DNA of 64,000 nucleotides from Streptococcus mitis. Lineage in GTDB: Bacteria > Bacillota > Bacilli > Lactobacillales > Streptococcaceae. Under the pieces are notes generated by a model. It saw only the letters and a list, made by a program, of their open reading frames with translations, ran no database searches and was not told where the DNA came from. The position numbers were made by a program, and so were the translations under genes. Positions 62,207 to 64,000 of this stretch are shown here, one piece after another; the stretch's first letter is position 1; each line of letters starts with the position of its first letter. The DNA lies in assembly GCF_003943935.1 (NCBI RefSeq), contig NZ_RJOB01000002.1:1-64000 (forward strand). The letters are read 5' to 3'.

Positions 62207-63715
62207 ATGTATTATGTAACTAAAACAAATTCAAAAGGACAACCCTTATATCAAGTGGTTGAAAAGTACAAAGATCCACTAACAGGAAAGTGGAAATCAG
62301 TAACTGTAAGTTATACTAAGAATACTAGTAGGGCGAGGAAACAAGCTGAAAGAGAGGTTCTTGATAAGATAGATAGACTAACTACTTCATTTGAAAGTCA
62401 GTTTAGCCCTGAACTGATTACAACATTTGGAGAGTTAAAAGAAAATTGGTTTCAGACTTGGTGTGTCTCTGTTAAACCACAAACAATTCAGAGAGAACTA
62501 CTGGTGATGAAGCGTCTTGGGAAAATTATAGGAGATGATTTTTTATTAGACAGGATTACTCCACTTCTGATGAAAAAAAGTCTCAATAAATATTTAGAAA
62601 TATATGATGCATCACCTTCAACAATGACTCATATAAAAAGTACTTGTAATAAGATTTTTAATCATGGTGTGTTATATAATGTCATTAAGTTCTCTCCTAT
62701 GACTGCGGTAAAACTAGATATTTCACTAGAGAAAAGGCGTAAAGCAAAAGAAAGACATGATTCTAAATTTCTAGAAATCCATGAATTACACGCATTTTTT
62801 GATGTATTAAGCCAATGCAGAAATGCAAACTATTATGATCTTGCTATAGTATTGTTGCTTACAGGTATTCGAATTAGTGAAGCTGCTTTTTTACCATCAG
62901 ATATTGATTTTGAAAAAGGAATCTTGCATATTGATAAGGCACTTCAATATCATTGTTTAAAAGTTGAACAATTTCACTTTGATACAACTAAAACACTCAA
63001 TTCAATTAGAGAAGTAGCTTTGCCTGAAGCTGCAAGCGAAGCTATTAAAAGGACAATACAGAGAAATAAAGAGTTTGATGCTTATATGGAGAAACATCCC
63101 TGTCCTGCTTTTACACATTCTGAAAGTGTATTTAGAACAGAATACGGCTCTCCAATAACATCAAGCACTTTTCGTCAAATTTTGAAACGAATAGAAGGAA
63201 AATTATTGACAAATTGTTTAAGTGACTATGGTTTTAAGTGGGTAAAACATGTTACTCCCCATTCGTTTAGGCATATGCATATTAGTTACCTTCAAAGTAA
63301 TGAGATGCACATAGCAGTGAAAGATATTATGACTAGAGTAGGGCACGCTAACTTTGAGACAACAATGGGCTATACACATAATATAAATCGTTCACAAGAA
63401 AATACTGTAAAAGCCTTAAATCAATTTGTAGAAAATCACAATTTCCATTTTGAAGAATTGAAAAGTTATACCTGTAAATATTCCAGAATGATTGAAAAAT
63501 TCATTGAAACTAGTGATAATAGCAATAAAGTAGAATTAAGTGTTGATGAGTTCAAAGACTTGTTACATCTTAGTCCACGTTACTCACCTAAAAATATTGT
63601 TTCAAATTTACTATTAAAAATCAAAAAAGATATTGTCAAATACCATCCACAGTTTGATATAAAGATTGTGAAATCAAGTGAGAATCAAATCAGAGGTTTT
63701 TCCATTGCATGGTAG
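62207..63715 (+). CDS. int: Tyrosine integrase with C-terminal extension
   Basis: 502 residues. N-terminal arm-binding part, then a SAM-like core-binding region (TFGELKENWFQTWCVSVKPQ), then the catalytic domain: TGIRISEA (Arg), TPHSFRHMHIS (His-x-x-Arg), VGHANFETTMGYTH with Tyr at about 389. The usual protein of this kind ends near residue 400; here about 100 residues follow, with LSVDEFKDLLHLSPRYSPKN and IVKSSENQIRGFSIAW, a pattern like the C-terminal winged helix of Rep_3 initiators. Recombines attP with the rbgA attB. attR begins 28 bases after its stop. Confidence 0.9.
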   Translation: MYYVTKTNSKGQPLYQVVEKYKDPLTGKWKSVTVSYTKNTSRARKQAEREVLDKIDRLTTSFESQFSPELITTFGELKENWFQTWCVSVKPQTIQRELLVMKRLGKIIGDDFLLDRITPLLMKKSLNKYLEIYDASPSTMTHIKSTCNKIFNHGVLYNVIKFSPMTAVKLDISLEKRRKAKERHDSKFLEIHELHAFFDVLSQCRNANYYDLAIVLLLTGIRISEAAFLPSDIDFEKGILHIDKALQYHCLKVEQFHFDTTKTLNSIREVALPEAASEAIKRTIQRNKEFDAYMEKHPCPAFTHSESVFRTEYGSPITSSTFRQILKRIEGKLLTNCLSDYGFKWVKHVTPHSFRHMHISYLQSNEMHIAVKDIMTRVGHANFETTMGYTHNINRSQENTVKALNQFVENHNFHFEELKSYTCKYSRMIEKFIETSDNSNKVELSVDEFKDLLHLSPRYSPKNIVSNLLLKIKKDIVKYHPQFDIKIVKSSENQIRGFSIAW

Positions 63716-63717
63716 TT

Positions 63718-63736
63718 TTGGTGTTCGCTTGGTGTT
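63718..63736 (+). repeat. Paired TTGGTGTT motifs at the right end
   Basis: Copies at 63718-63725 and 63729-63736, 11-bp period, between the int stop and attR. Matching pair at the left end (11206-11225). Confidence 0.45.
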
Positions 63737-63742
63737 TAGACA

Positions 63743-63816
63743 ATAGTAAAATAAAATAGGGGCTCTAAACCCTTGCTACGAAAGGAAAAAAACTCAATGG
63801 CTACTATTCAATGGTT
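63743..63816 (+). other. attR direct repeat
   Basis: 74 bp, the right partner of attL. Brings back the rbgA RBS (GAAAGGAAAA) and start codon, so the rbgA protein stays intact. Confidence 0.9.
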
Positions 63817-64000
63817 TCCTGGTCACATGTCTAAGGCGCGTCGACAGGTGCAGGAAAATTTAAAATTTGTTGATTTTGTGACAATTTTGGTGGATGCTCG
63901 CTTACCTCTATCTAGTCAAAATCCTATGTTGACCAAGATTGTTGGTGACAAACCAAAACTTTTGATTTTAAACAAGACGGACTTGGCCGATCCAGCAATA
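63797..64000 (+). CDS. rbgA: Ribosome biogenesis GTPase RbgA, 3' end outside window
   Basis: 68 codons seen, [20 protein letters not shown], then [20 protein letters not shown] and the G4 motif LNKTDLAD of circularly permuted GTPases. Needed for late 50S subunit assembly. The ICE has replaced its upstream DNA: transcription must now come from the int side, since no good promoter stands between the int stop and the gene. Confidence 0.95.
   Translation, partial: MATIQWFPGHMSKARRQVQENLKFVDFVTILVDARLPLSSQNPMLTKIVGDKPKLLILNKTDLADPAI

Larger units (their letters stand above)
10983..63816. mobile_element. Tn5252/Tn5253-type integrative conjugative element in rbgA
   Basis: The element is bounded by near-identical direct repeats at 10983-11055 and 63743-63816. 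It carries a tyrosine integrase and an excisionase next to the right end, MobC-type genes, a full set of type IV secretion genes, a RepA_N initiator, a C5 methyltransferase, and a 2076-residue SNF2/methylase protein. This gene set and the rbgA target are known for the Tn5252/Tn5253 family. No antibiotic resistance gene and no Tn916-like part are present. Cargo consists of toxin/antitoxin pairs, two bacteriocin loci, a biosynthesis-like operon and a conflict system. No relaxase gene was found, so self-transfer is doubtful. Confidence 0.9.

Overview
The window comes from a low-GC Gram-positive, almost certainly a Streptococcus of the mitis/pneumoniae group. Two very large M26-type zinc metalloproteases with the typical pneumococcal repeats stand directly before rbgA (ylqF). 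The intervening DNA is an integrative conjugative element (ICE) of the Tn5252/Tn5253 type, and that family is known to insert at the start of rbgA. Direct repeats of 73-74 bp (10983-11055 and 63743-63816) mark attL and attR, so the element is about 52.8 kb.

Layout. 1-10.8 kb: chromosomal iga (IgA1 protease, 5' end outside the window) and a second protease, probably zmpD. 11.2-15.3 kb: left ICE module with a RepA_N initiator, a C5-DNA methyltransferase, a Spx-like protein and a CPBP membrane protease. 15.5-25.0 kb: a structured leader RNA, then the type IV secretion genes (PcfB-like, VirD4, VirB2-, VirB6-, VirB3-like, VirB4 and a lysozyme/CHAP hydrolase). 25.0-32.3 kb: cargo 1, with a GNAT toxin/antitoxin pair, a candidate small RNA, a minus-strand biosynthesis-like operon (homocitrate-synthase-like, YrdC/Sua5-like, MFS, PEBP) with a divergent LysR gene, a DUF3990-type pair, and a group IIC intron remnant. 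32.4-39.8 kb: the ICE core SNF2/methylase giant and small partners. 39.8-45.8 kb: cargo 2, two broken lantibiotic precursor genes and a Bce-like ABC exporter with its own two-component system; three promoters carry the same 18-bp operator. 45.9-49.9 kb: ICE core (VirB8-like protein, primase-like protein) ending with pezAT. 50.2-57.5 kb: cargo 3, a blp-like LytTR/response regulator/kinase set with a partly decayed class II bacteriocin array. 57.7-60.9 kb: a second, decayed pezA and an ABC-three-component-type conflict system. 61-63.7 kb: oriT-like DNA, mobC genes, xis and int.

Working together: RepA_N, MTase, T4SS, SNF2 protein, primase, MobC, Xis and Int are the mobility backbone. No relaxase gene is visible and the second mobC is cut off, so this copy may need help to transfer. 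The cargo is about competition and survival: lantibiotic sensing and resistance, bacteriocins and immunity, three toxin/antitoxin pairs, an antiphage-like system, and an unrecognised small-molecule pathway.

The strongest candidates for something new are: the conflict system at 58.2-60.9 kb, whose membrane peptide and partner share a short Asn/Gly/Gln motif resembling amyloid-signalling motifs; the minus-strand biosynthetic operon at 26.7-30.1 kb; and the lantibiotic regulon with split precursor genes. All names are from reading motifs by eye; no database search was run.
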